DNA from: a bacterium
GTDB taxonomy: Bacteria; Planctomycetota; Planctomycetia; Planctomycetales; Planctomycetaceae
Direction: 5' to 3'
NCBI GenBank assembly: GCA_016125225.1
Contig: WGME01000027.1
Span: 20,137 to 84,136 of the forward strand
Length of the DNA stretch: 64,000 nucleotides
Position numbers and translations under genes: made by a program. This document shows positions 55,629 through 63,711 of this stretch, piece by piece. Numbering within the stretch: the first letter of the stretch is position 1; each line of letters opens with the position of its first letter. The notes beneath the pieces are model-generated. The model had not been told where the DNA came from and ran no database searches. It worked only from the letters and a program-made list of their open reading frames with translations.

Positions 55629-58600
55629 TCAATTAACTTCCGTAAGTTCCCACCATTGTCGTTTCGCAATAGGTCGCTTGCCGGATGGGTTCACAACAGA
55701 GTTCGCAAAGACCAAAGTTTTGGAAGTCGCAGGAGCGGAGGTCGACACGCTGGATGATCGAGCAATCGGTGCAGTTGGAGTAGCGATCTCGGCGGTCAAG
55801 GTTCCCGTCCGCGTGACCTGCACAGTGATGACAGCCGTTCCAGAGAGGGCGGGCGAGCCATTGTCGGTAGCACGGACCGTCAACGCAAAGCTGTTGCGAC
55901 TAGCCACGGAACGCGCCAGTGTCAACACGCCGGTCGACGGGTTGATCGCAAACGTATTTCGAGTATTACCGCCGATGATCTCATAAGTGAGCGTCTGACC
56001 GACATCGGGATCTGAGGCCGTGACAGTTCCCACGACTGACCCCGCAGGGGCACGCGTTCGGATGGTGAAGGTGTCTGGGGTAACGGTGGGAGCACGGTTG
56101 GCCGGCGGAGCCAGACGGGTCAATGTGAGAGTATATTCTGCGGTGTTCGCGCTGACATCCCCGGTCCCTGTCAAGGCGTTGTAGCTCGTATTCAAAAAAC
56201 TCGAAACGCCCACGTAATAGGTTCCCGTGGTGGCAAAGGTCCATTCCAGATACGACTCATACGATGGGTCTTCGTCAGGGTTGGGACCATCGTCGTTGGC
56301 GATGAGCTGGTTGCCGGCGGCATCGAAGACCCGCAGATACGAGTTGAGCAGGCTGCCGTTTCGGTTGTCGAAATCCAACGCAATCCGTTCACCCGCCTGA
56401 GCCGCAAAGCTAAACATGTCCACGTCTGTTGAGATGTCAATCGTGCCGTTCCGGATGCCGGAACTGGAAATGGCAACGGCCTCGGAAATCTGGTCATCCG
56501 GGTCATCTGCCCCGCCAAAACCCAGCCGGGTCAGCGTGACGGTGTATTCACCGGTACCCCCACTGATATCACCTGTACCAGTTACGGAATTATAGTACAA
56601 ATTAGGATAACCCGACACGCCCACGTAATACGTTCCTGCGCTGGCGAATGTCCAATCTATATAGGACTCATATGACGGGGCTTCGCCGGGGGTTGGGCCA
56701 TCATCATTGGCAGTGAGGTAATAGCCAGCGGTATCGAACAGACGAAGGTACGAATCAAGGTCGCTGCCATTGCGGCGATCGAGATCGATCGCGATCCGTT
56801 CCCCTGCCTGAACTGAAAAACTGAACATGTCAACGTCTGTTGAGATGTCAAGCCCGCCGTTCCGGATGCCGGAACTGGAAATGGCAACCGCCTCGGAAAT
56901 CTGGTCATCCGGGTCATCCGGGCCGCCGAAACCCAGCCGGGTCAATGTGAGGGTGTAGTCTCCGGTGCTCCCACCGACATCTTCTGTCCCTGTCAGGGGA
57001 TCGTAGCTGGAATTATTGTGACCCGACACGCCGACGTAGTACGTTCCCGCGCCGCCGAACGTCCAATCCAGATACGACTCGTGTGAGGGGGCTTCGCCTG
57101 GGGTTGGGCCATCGTCATTGGCAATGTACTCGTTGCCAGCGGCATCGAAAATTCGGAGGTACGAATCGAGGGCGCTGCCGTTCCGGCGATCGAGATCCAA
57201 CGCAATCCGCTCCCCTCGCTGAACCGTGAAACTGTACATGTCGACGTCCGTGGGGATGTCAATCACGCCGTTCCGAATGCCGGAGCTGGAGATGGCAATC
57301 GCCTCGGAAATCTGGTCATCCAGATCGATCACGGTTTCATTCACATCGGTGATGGTGACCGTGAATGCCTTCTCAAAGAACAGTCCGGCTTGGTCAGTCA
57401 CCCGGACCCGGATGGAGTAACTGTTCTTGGACTCGTAGTCAAACACCACGGCGCTTTTCAGCTGATTGCCCACGATTCCGAAGCTGGCGTTGTTGGTGCT
57501 GCCAGTGCCACTCACCAGACTATAGGTAAATGTGTCGCCTACATCAGGGTCTGTCGCGCTCAAGTTGCCAATGATCGTTCCGATCGGTTGGTTCTCGGCA
57601 ATCGAAGTTGCCGACAGCGCGATGTTCGTAGGGGGCTCTTGGACCACATACGCATAGCGCTGGGCGTACACTCCATGGTAGTAGCCATCTTGATATTCGC
57701 TTTGCCAGGCAACGACGAAGTGGCCATCGTTGCTGGCCGCCACTGCGGGGAAACGTTGACCGTTGCTCGTATAAGTGTTGATATGGAAGTCTGCTCCTTG
57801 CGCGACACCGGCCGCGTTGAAGAGTCGCCCATAGATTCCCTGGTTATCACTGGCCCCTCCTTCCTCTAGGCCACGATTCCAGGTGATCACAAAGTCGCCG
57901 TCAGCATCCATCGCGACCGCAAAGTAGCCCGCCCCCAATCCGCTCGAGTCCACTGCAAACTCAGCTCCTTGAGCCACTCCGGCGGCATTGTACCGCCGCG
58001 CCGCGACGGTTCCTCCGCTGTCAGTATTCCACGCGATCACAAAATTGCCATCCGCATCCATCGCAATGTCCGGAAGTTGTTGTCTTCCCAGGGTATTGGT
58101 GTTGACGCGGAACTCCCCACCTTGCGCCACACCCGACGAATTGTACCGCTGCGCGAAGATGCCCCGGTCGCTGCCGTCAGTTGGCCCCTCCCAGGTGATC
58201 ACAAAGTCGCCGTCGGCATCCATAGCGACGCTATTGTTGTACTGACCACCTGTGGTGGTAGTATTGACCTGGAACTGGTCTCCCAGTGCTGTTCCAGCTG
58301 CGTTGAATCGCCGGGCATACACACCATAACCATCTCCATCCGAACCATTCCCTCCCCACACCACCACGAAATTGCCGTTGGCATCGATCGCCACAGAGGA
58401 GTAACTCTGGGTGCCGGTCGTATAGGTGTTAACCTGAAATTCGCTGCCGACGGGATTTCCGGCCGCGTTGTATCGCTGGGCAAAGATTCCTGATGCGCTA
58501 CCGTCCTGGCTGGGCCCGAAGAGGTCGGAGCTACTCCAGGTGATGACGTAGTTACCCGCGGCATTCATTGCCACCGCGGATTCGTACTGGGAAGCATGAT

Positions 58601-58952
58601 TGTAAGTATTGACGCGGGACTCAGGCCCCTGAGCCACCCCCGCTGCGTTGTATCTCTGGGCGTAGACGTTCGAATAATAACTCCCTTCGCCTTCACCAGC
58701 GCTGGTCCAGGTGACGACGAAATCGCCGTCAGCATCCATCGCGACCGCGGCATCTAGCTGCTCGAATGCGGTATAAGTATTGACCTGGAATTCGCCCCCG
58801 ACGGCCGTCACGGATGACAACAAGACCCGCGATTCGAGCACGATCACGGGTGCCAAGCGCGGCCGTCGTCGTCGCAACATCCTAGCTTGGCTCGAATTAT
58901 TCAATGCCGACCGCCATTGCCGAAGCAACTCACGCCAAGAGCCTAACCGCAT
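55629..58952 (-). CDS. Large repeat-rich surface protein (cadherin-like + three PPC domains)
   Basis: 1107 residues. The basic N-terminus RMLRRRRPRLAPVIVLESRV then LLSS fits the LEPR-XLL export signal of planctomycete giant surface proteins. Residues about 50-435 contain seven beta-rich repeats of about 55 residues centred on VAMDADGDFVITW and YAQRYNAAGVAQG. A cadherin-like domain (about 440-545, LSATDPDVGDTFTYSLVSG) is followed by three nearly identical PPC-type domains (about 550-985; DDQISEAVAISSSGIRNG ... DVDMFSF ... GTYYVGVSG). A second cadherin-like domain follows (about 990-1080). No enzyme is seen; it is probably a calcium-binding adhesin. It is the only cargo gene of element A and has host-like composition. 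Confidence 0.82.
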   Translation of the reverse strand: MRLGSWRELLRQWRSALNNSSQARMLRRRRPRLAPVIVLESRVLLSSVTAVGGEFQVNTYTAFEQLDAAVAMDADGDFVVTWTSAGEGEGSYYSNVYAQRYNAAGVAQGPESRVNTYNHASQYESAVAMNAAGNYVITWSSSDLFGPSQDGSASGIFAQRYNAAGNPVGSEFQVNTYTTGTQSYSSVAIDANGNFVVVWGGNGSDGDGYGVYARRFNAAGTALGDQFQVNTTTTGGQYNNSVAMDADGDFVITWEGPTDGSDRGIFAQRYNSSGVAQGGEFRVNTNTLGRQQLPDIAMDADGNFVIAWNTDSGGTVAARRYNAAGVAQGAEFAVDSSGLGAGYFAVAMDADGDFVITWNRGLEEGGASDNQGIYGRLFNAAGVAQGADFHINTYTSNGQRFPAVAASNDGHFVVAWQSEYQDGYYHGVYAQRYAYVVQEPPTNIALSATSIAENQPIGTIIGNLSATDPDVGDTFTYSLVSGTGSTNNASFGIVGNQLKSAVVFDYESKNSYSIRVRVTDQAGLFFEKAFTVTITDVNETVIDLDDQISEAIAISSSGIRNGVIDIPTDVDMYSFTVQRGERIALDLDRRNGSALDSYLRIFDAAGNEYIANDDGPTPGEAPSHESYLDWTFGGAGTYYVGVSGHNNSSYDPLTGTEDVGGSTGDYTLTLTRLGFGGPDDPDDQISEAVAISSSGIRNGGLDISTDVDMFSFSVQAGERIAIDLDRRNGSDLDSYLRLFDTAGYYLTANDDGPTPGEAPSYESYIDWTFASAGTYYVGVSGYPNLYYNSVTGTGDISGGTGEYTVTLTRLGFGGADDPDDQISEAVAISSSGIRNGTIDISTDVDMFSFAAQAGERIALDFDNRNGSLLNSYLRVFDAAGNQLIANDDGPNPDEDPSYESYLEWTFATTGTYYVGVSSFLNTSYNALTGTGDVSANTAEYTLTLTRLAPPANRAPTVTPDTFTIRTRAPAGSVVGTVTASDPDVGQTLTYEIIGGNTRNTFAINPSTGVLTLARSVASRNSFALTVRATDNGSPALSGTAVITVQVTRTGTLTAEIATPTAPIARSSSVSTSAPATSKTLVFANSVVNPSGKRPIAKRQWWELTEVN
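56100..57340 (-). repeat. Three tandem approx. 415-bp coding repeats (PPC domains)
   Basis: Within the surface-protein gene, the blocks starting near 57330, 56910 and 56500 (reading leftwards) encode the same domain with long identical DNA stretches, for example around GATGCCGGAACTGGAAATGG. Recent duplication or gene conversion is likely, and the copy number may vary between strains. Confidence 0.75.
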
Positions 58953-59674
58953 AGTACCGCCATCTGAAAATCGAAACTGGATCGGGAGAACGCGTTTGAC
59001 AAGTAAATATCACCGTCCCGAACCAAAGTCAATTTGTTGACTGCGCAGATTGCGGGAACGATCGTCATGCGAATCGCTCACATGACTGACACCAAGCCCC
59101 TATAGGTGCATGATATTAAGGCGAAGTTGCGGAAGAAGCATGCAGCCTGGGAGCTCAGTGCATCCCTCAGTTACCGCCCTGATGGCTGCTGGCTCCTTGT
59201 GACGATAATTCTGGCCAACCGACGTCCAACTCAGGCAGATGCCTATCAGAACAGTAAGTAGCATCCTGTCTGGCCATCGATTTTTTCAATGGTGGTACAA
59301 GCGGTTGGAGATTCGGTGACGAAGTTGGTCCCAAACGCCTGAGAATTGCGTCCACATCCTTCTGAGTCGACCAGACAGATACCCTGGATCAGATTTCCGC
59401 AGTTTCACACCATACTATGGGGGGGATAAACCATTCGTACGTAATAATGCCCGGATTTTGCGAGCCTTCAGTGTGGCCTGCAGTTCGAGTATTACTTTAT
59501 GCGCAGCACAGCTTACCATGTCTCATCCGATTGATTGGTGGTGCCGTGTTTGAGCCATTTACTGATTGGTTCATGGTGATGACGCATGATGATTGCTAGC
59601 AGCCAACCCAGCGACCGCGCTCCGGTTTTAACCGCTGCGTCACGCGATCGGGGTCGCTGAGATGTGGCATAAGC
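58953..59674. other. Apparently non-coding stretch at the right side of element A
   Basis: About 720 bases. Short frames (59167-59355 minus and 59417-59599 plus) have no recognised features. The stretch should hold the promoter of the surface-protein gene. Nothing else was recognised. Confidence 0.4.
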
Positions 59675-59864
59675 TCAGCTCATTTTTTTCTGTTGAACTA
59701 TCAACAAAAACAGAGATTCCTTTTCAGTTTCGGACAGCTTCGGCCAACAACGAACTATCTCCGCAAGCCGGGAATCAATGTTAGCTGAATCATCATGCTG
59801 CAGCGCTACGCATTTGCTGCGCTCACAACTTCCTTCTAATAAAGCTACTTCCGACAAACTCTCT
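59675..59864 (-). other. Displaced 3' tail of int1 (coding only in the circular form)
   Basis: Directly adjoining the right att copy, this 190-base stretch continues the int1 reading frame of the att core (YSREDS) with 62 further codons and a TGA. The encoded tail includes SRLAEIVRCWPKLSETEK, then ESLFLLIVQQKK, a helix-like pattern resembling the C-terminal tails of other planctomycete integrases (recalled, not searched). In the integrated element it is separated from int1 by 8.5 kb and has no start of its own. The length fits exactly: one base to finish the Ser codon, 62 codons and a stop. Confidence 0.7.
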
Positions 59865-61154
59865 GAATCCTCTCGGGAATATCTCTTTACCCTGCAATGC
59901 TTTGCGGCAAATCGCATCCTGCTGAATCAAGCTGCATTTTGCAGGGTCGTCGGTTTCAGTGGTGGCTGTATGCGGTTCCCGACGATGCCTTGCCGCTGGT
60001 GACTGCACCGGATTCTGCACCGCCTGCCGGGTCTGTTCCGATGCTGCCCGTTGAAAGTCTTCATCCCGCACTTGCAGGTAGTGTTCTCTGGCAACCACCT
60101 GAGAATTCCCTAGCCATTTGACCACCAAGTGCATCGGATACTGTTCTACAAGTTCCGTCTCTCGTGAACTCCGCAGGTTTTGAAACAAACGTTCCCACGG
60201 CACCAATCCAGCCCGCTTGATAATTCGCTGCATCTGGGTTCGCAGATTTTGATTTGTGTCCCGATAACGAGTAATGACGAACTCGGCACCATCGTCGGCA
60301 AGGTCGAACGCATCAGCCAAGACTTCCCGCAGTTCCGGGAACAATGGCGTCCAGCGTGATTCCATCCCTTCGTGATGTTCCGTCTTGGGGGAATGGATAT
60401 GAACCCGTCCACGGTCCCAATCCACGTCCCGCCATCGTAAGGCCAGCGTTTCGCTCGGAGTTCGCAACCCACCGTACCGGGCCAGAGCAATGATTGTCCG
60501 CCACTCCATATTGGGGGCCGCATCTAACAGTCGCCGAGTTTCTTCCAGCGTGACAAACCGTTGCCGGTAGGGTCTGGCGACCAGTTTCGTCTTGAACCCT
60601 GCGAACGGATTCTTGGCAATCAGTTCTCCCTTCACTGCCGCACCAAAGAACGTCTTGGCAACCTTGGCATGGCCACGTGTGGAGTTCTCATTCAACCCTT
60701 GCGTCAACAAACATGCCCGCCATTGCTCCACATCTAAACGAGTGACCGAATTCAGCAACCGGTCTGCCTTAAAGTACAGGGCAAGGTACTTGCGCGCCTG
60801 ACGATAGCTGATGCGTGTTCCCTGTTTCACGTCCGTTCGCTTGGCAATGAATTCGTCGATGAAGCCGATCAATGTTTGATGACGCCGTTCTTCTGCGGTT
60901 TCTCTAGGGGGAATCAGTCTCACGGGAGCGATACGGTCAGCCAAGACAGGATCAAGCCCACCAATCCATTTCGCCGTCTCGGCATCGAATGGACGTTGTG
61001 ACAGTTTGAACGCAAGGATCGTTTCCAGCTTCGTACAAATGGCTTCGGCATCTTTCATGGTTACCTTGCCGAGACGAACGGAACGCCGCTTACGGTCGCT
61101 GCCCACGAATTGAATTGTCCGGTTACCGTTCTTGTCAGAACTGATGCTGGCCAT
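59823..61154 (-). CDS. Tyrosine recombinase/integrase of element B (int2)
   Basis: 443 residues; GGAG sits 9 bases before the ATG. It is closely related to int1 throughout: DRKRRSVRLGKV versus [12 protein letters not shown], then [36 protein letters not shown] with the nucleophile Tyr. The HxxR motif reads QNLRSS, i.e. Gln replaces His, a variant recalled from other planctomycete integrases. The end reads the att core in a different frame from int1 (EIFPRGFREF) because of four extra bases (59883-59886) beside the core, then stops after 14 more codons. Its present C-terminus is therefore supplied by the right end of element A and may not be the native one. Confidence 0.92.
   Translation of the reverse strand: MASISSDKNGNRTIQFVGSDRKRRSVRLGKVTMKDAEAICTKLETILAFKLSQRPFDAETAKWIGGLDPVLADRIAPVRLIPPRETAEERRHQTLIGFIDEFIAKRTDVKQGTRISYRQARKYLALYFKADRLLNSVTRLDVEQWRACLLTQGLNENSTRGHAKVAKTFFGAAVKGELIAKNPFAGFKTKLVARPYRQRFVTLEETRRLLDAAPNMEWRTIIALARYGGLRTPSETLALRWRDVDWDRGRVHIHSPKTEHHEGMESRWTPLFPELREVLADAFDLADDGAEFVITRYRDTNQNLRTQMQRIIKRAGLVPWERLFQNLRSSRETELVEQYPMHLVVKWLGNSQVVAREHYLQVRDEDFQRAASEQTRQAVQNPVQSPAARHRREPHTATTETDDPAKCSLIQQDAICRKALQGKEIFPRGFREFVGSSFIRRKL
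59865..59882 (+). repeat. Att site (right copy), junction between elements A and B
   Basis: GAATCCTCTCGGGAATAT, identical to the tRNA-end copy. It is both the right end of element A and the left end of element B, and int2 runs through it. No third copy was found up to 64000. Confidence 0.9.
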
Positions 61155-61442
61155 AACTTGTGCTCCGATGATCAGCGTAGGTTCCCGCCGTTTGTGTACT
61201 GTCTTGAACTTCTGGGGATGAATCGGCTGGTGACTTTAGAATCAACCATCCCCAGGAATTGTGATTGAATGAACGACCGATTGGACGATACCAGTTCGCA
61301 AGGAATCGCGCTACGTCGAATGTCTAGTTTCTGTCAAGCGGTTTATCTATTAAGACGACCGTTCTAATCTTCGTCCGTAAGCCAAACTGGTTTCATACCC
61401 CTACCCGGTTTGTGGCGACCCTCCCCCCACCTGATGGCCATG
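61155..61442. other. Intergenic region between rep and int2 with an inverted repeat
   Basis: 288 bases. CTGGGGATG (61212-61220) and CATCCCCAG (61247-61255) form a 9-bp stem with a 26-base loop. This could be a Rep recognition hairpin (origin or single-strand origin) or a terminator after rep. No gene is present. Confidence 0.45.
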
Positions 61443-62264
61443 TCAGTGCAGGCCGATTCGTTTCGGAGGAATCAGCTTTCCAGCATGGGCTGGTGGAGAC
61501 GATCTATAGGTTTTGATCTTCCACTCTTCCCATAGAAGCCGCTTCGATCTGACGAAGTAACCGTTCCATGCTCCCGACAGATGCAAGCCCAACCCATTTC
61601 TGAACAGTAGAACTTCCTTTTCTCCGGACCTGACAGATTCAAGGTATTTGAGGATATATCGGGATGTCGCTTCAGCATTGCGTATCTGCTCAAGGTGTCG
61701 CAGAGTAGCCTTCCCTTGGCTGGAACTTGCCACGATGGGACGAAGTACGGCTGATGGCTTCGGGTGGAGAGTACGGATCAGTAAGTGATAATGCACACAG
61801 TTAGACCGTTCGATTTCCCGTGTGTAATAGATGGCCATATCGACCCCTTCCCGTTTGCTCCAATTACAGACGTTCTGACGGAACCGAGTTTGAAAGGCTT
61901 TCAGGCTTCTTACCGACATCGGCATCGTAAACTTGACGACAGCCTCATGTGTCGGTGGATGCGTCTCATGGAGTGTCTTCAGGATCAGAGATTCCTTGCG
62001 TGCCCAATTGGTACGTGATTCCTGAGACTCGGTAGGACTGCGATTCGTATGATTCATGGCGTGATACCTTGACTGGCTTCGTGGAGATTGCTGGTAGAGA
62101 CACGGAACCATCGCTGAATCGGTGCGTTCATCATGAGAAGAAGCTTCTCTCAAATCACTATTATATGTAGAGCGTTGCGATTCAGTGCGGCTTGGTACGG
62201 TGGAAGAAGAATGTTGAACTGTCACACCAACATCAGCCCCGGATGGCTTGATCCTGGACCGCAA
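61443..62264 (-). CDS. HUH-type replication initiator-like protein
   Basis: 273 residues, of which the first about 80 are Ser/Thr/Arg-rich and may be partly untranslated; an internal Met at the segment HAMNHTNRS is a possible start. The core has a HUH motif, VHYHLLIRT (about residue 158), in the two-metal-binding-histidine arrangement, and a later Y-x3-K phrase RYILKYLESV that fits the nicking-tyrosine helix of Rep/relaxase proteins. Such enzymes start rolling-circle replication or transfer. It lies between the HTH gene and int2, the same position as the Rep_trans gene of element A, but the family is different. Confidence 0.68.
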   Translation of the reverse strand: MRSRIKPSGADVGVTVQHSSSTVPSRTESQRSTYNSDLREASSHDERTDSAMVPCLYQQSPRSQSRYHAMNHTNRSPTESQESRTNWARKESLILKTLHETHPPTHEAVVKFTMPMSVRSLKAFQTRFRQNVCNWSKREGVDMAIYYTREIERSNCVHYHLLIRTLHPKPSAVLRPIVASSSQGKATLRHLEQIRNAEATSRYILKYLESVRSGEKEVLLFRNGLGLHLSGAWNGYFVRSKRLLWEEWKIKTYRSSPPAHAGKLIPPKRIGLH

Positions 62265-62378
62265 GAAATTGGGGGGGCAGTGTTGGCATGAGTCGTAGGC
62301 CCATCCGAGAGATTAGGAAAGGTACGACTGCCGCCTAACTCGTTCTGATTGACGGCAGCCGCAACAAAGGCCTGGAAT

Positions 62379-62606
62379 TTACTCTTCGTCATCCATGTCA
62401 GCCGAAATGGTGTTCGCATCCACGAACAGTTCAAGACAGGCGAACGAGTACAACACCCGACGATTGATCCGGGTGGCCTTGATCCGACCTTCCTTGGTCA
62501 GCTTCCATAAGGTCCGTTCAGAGATACGGAGGAATGCTGCGGCCTCACGAGCGGTGAAGAGATGAGACTGAACAGTGGACTCTGGCTTTTCGACTTCCTG
62601 GGTCAT
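62379..62606 (-). CDS. Small HTH excisionase/regulator (MerR-like HTH_17)
   Basis: 75 residues. LFTAREAAAFLRISERTLWK then LTKEGRIKATRINRRVLYS is the classic HTH_17/AlpA pattern. Small proteins of this type act as Xis or as repressors in integrative elements. The start follows the iteron-like array by about 105 bases. The Xis role is inferred. Confidence 0.82.
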   Translation of the reverse strand: MTQEVEKPESTVQSHLFTAREAAAFLRISERTLWKLTKEGRIKATRINRRVLYSFACLELFVDANTISADMDDEE

Positions 62607-62711
62607 GAGGAACTTCCCTGCATGATATTTGCTGATCGCCGTTCGAATCCGACCATCGGACTTGTGGCGAAATCATGCGGGAGATTGCAACTCAGAGCGA
62701 AGAGACATTCA

Positions 62712-62767
62712 TAGGGACAAAGTGGCATGTTTCTGTCCCTATTTCTTGTCCCTATTTCTTGTCCCTA
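62712..62767. repeat. Iteron-like array TGTCCCTA
   Basis: Three direct copies at 62734-62741, 62747-62754 and 62760-62767, spaced exactly 13 bases, within the unit ATTTCTTGTCCCT. One inverted copy TAGGGACA lies at 62712-62719. The array lies upstream of the HTH-rep-int2 gene group and downstream of an unknown gene. It is a candidate binding site for the HTH protein or Rep (operator or origin). Confidence 0.65.
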
Positions 62768-62790
62768 GATGCGGGCAAGCTGGCTCTTGG

Positions 62791-63378
62791 TCAGTCCTCT
62801 TCTGGAAGGTTAGGTCGACACTTCTGTGGCTTCAGCCTGACCGTGATGTCTAGCTCAGTAATTCCCTTGATGCGGTCAATTGCCTTCTTGATGCCGTCTT
62901 CGCTGATATCGATCTTGAAGACATCTGATAGTTTCTTAAGTGTGAAAAAGCTGACCTCGGTGTTTCGTTGCTCCAAGAGGCACCTGAGGATTTTCTGTTG
63001 CCTGTTGTTAAGGCGTGACCATCCTTTGATCGACTGCAAAGCAAGCTCAACATTGTTCGCAACTGCTTCCGTCACTAGGACAGTCTTCACAGGATCGACC
63101 TCGCATACCTGCGACACCGGCTCAAGCTGATTCGTCGCATCGACAATCGTTGGTGATTGAGTACCCTGGATTTCCTGGAAGATGGCATGGAGTGTGGCAC
63201 CCCATAGGTTCTCGATAACCAGAAACGGGGGAAGATTGCTGACGAATGGCGTCCCATAGACAGAGCGAAACACGAATGCCGTCAGTGCGGAGGTTGCCGT
63301 AGGAAGGTGTTCAACTCGGGCTTGCGGAATTGACCAAAGGACCGGAGCAATCGATTCGGCAAACCTCTTCCACACCAA
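62791..63378 (-). CDS. Hypothetical protein, possible winged-helix C-terminus
   Basis: 195 residues, not recognised. The C-terminal third reads LNNRQQKILRCLLEQRNTEV then SFFTLKKLSDVFKIDISEDG, which fits a winged-helix DNA-binding domain, and ends in a basic tail. The N-terminal part is hydrophobic in places but has no clear membrane helix. It probably belongs to the element B module; it starts 30 bases after the next unknown gene. Confidence 0.55.
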   Translation of the reverse strand: MVWKRFAESIAPVLWSIPQARVEHLPTATSALTAFVFRSVYGTPFVSNLPPFLVIENLWGATLHAIFQEIQGTQSPTIVDATNQLEPVSQVCEVDPVKTVLVTEAVANNVELALQSIKGWSRLNNRQQKILRCLLEQRNTEVSFFTLKKLSDVFKIDISEDGIKKAIDRIKGITELDITVRLKPQKCRPNLPEED

Positions 63379-63408
63379 AAAGCCACAGGAATGGGCAATC
63401 GGAGGCCC

Positions 63409-63711
63409 TTAGTTGATAAGCAAGATGCCAAACCGATCCGACTTCCCAGCCTCTACCACGACGGCACAGTCAATCTGATCTTGGGCGAAGCCAACACCAA
63501 AACTGTCTCCAGACACTACACCGAAGCGTCCGTCGTTGAACGTCACCGTTGCCGACTGTGAGACCTCAGGCAACGGGATCGTGCAGGTGAATCTCTGGCC
63601 GGAATCCTCCGAGAGAAGCTGCCCAGCAATCACGGGCGTATCCGGGAAATTGGCTGCGAGTTTCTCTCCCTCACGAAGCAATGTCTTCAATCGACGGGAT
63701 GTTTTGGCCAC
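63409..63711 (-). CDS. Hypothetical small beta-rich protein
   Basis: 100 residues from a GTG start. The pattern FTCTIPLPEVSQSATVTFND then GRFGVVSGDSFGVGF suggests beta strands. No family is recognised. It is probably cotranscribed with the downstream 195-residue gene and divergent from a partial plus-strand frame that starts near 63704. Confidence 0.5.
   Translation of the reverse strand: MAKTSRRLKTLLREGEKLAANFPDTPVIAGQLLSEDSGQRFTCTIPLPEVSQSATVTFNDGRFGVVSGDSFGVGFAQDQIDCAVVVEAGKSDRFGILLIN

Larger units (their letters stand above)
51176..59882. mobile_element. Integrative element A at tRNA-Arg(CCG)
   Basis: About 8.7 kb bounded by 18-bp direct repeats. It contains int1, a small HTH (Xis-like) gene, a Rep_trans initiator/relaxase and an HTH gene in one minus-strand operon, a 690-base region with short repeats, and a large surface-protein gene. 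The size and gene set fit a small integrative mobilisable element, or a replicative genomic island carrying one cargo gene. No conjugation, capsid or defence genes were found. The right end also holds a reading frame that would complete int1 in the circular form. Confidence 0.88.

Noticed and set aside
61201..63400. Search for CRISPR arrays and defence genes in element B
   Set aside because: The only regular repeats are the three 13-base units, far too short for CRISPR, and none of the proteins shows defence-system motifs.
63600..63620. Partial match to the att core (GGAATCCTCCGAGAGA)
   Set aside because: Only eight contiguous bases agree, and it lies within a coding frame; not counted as a third att copy.
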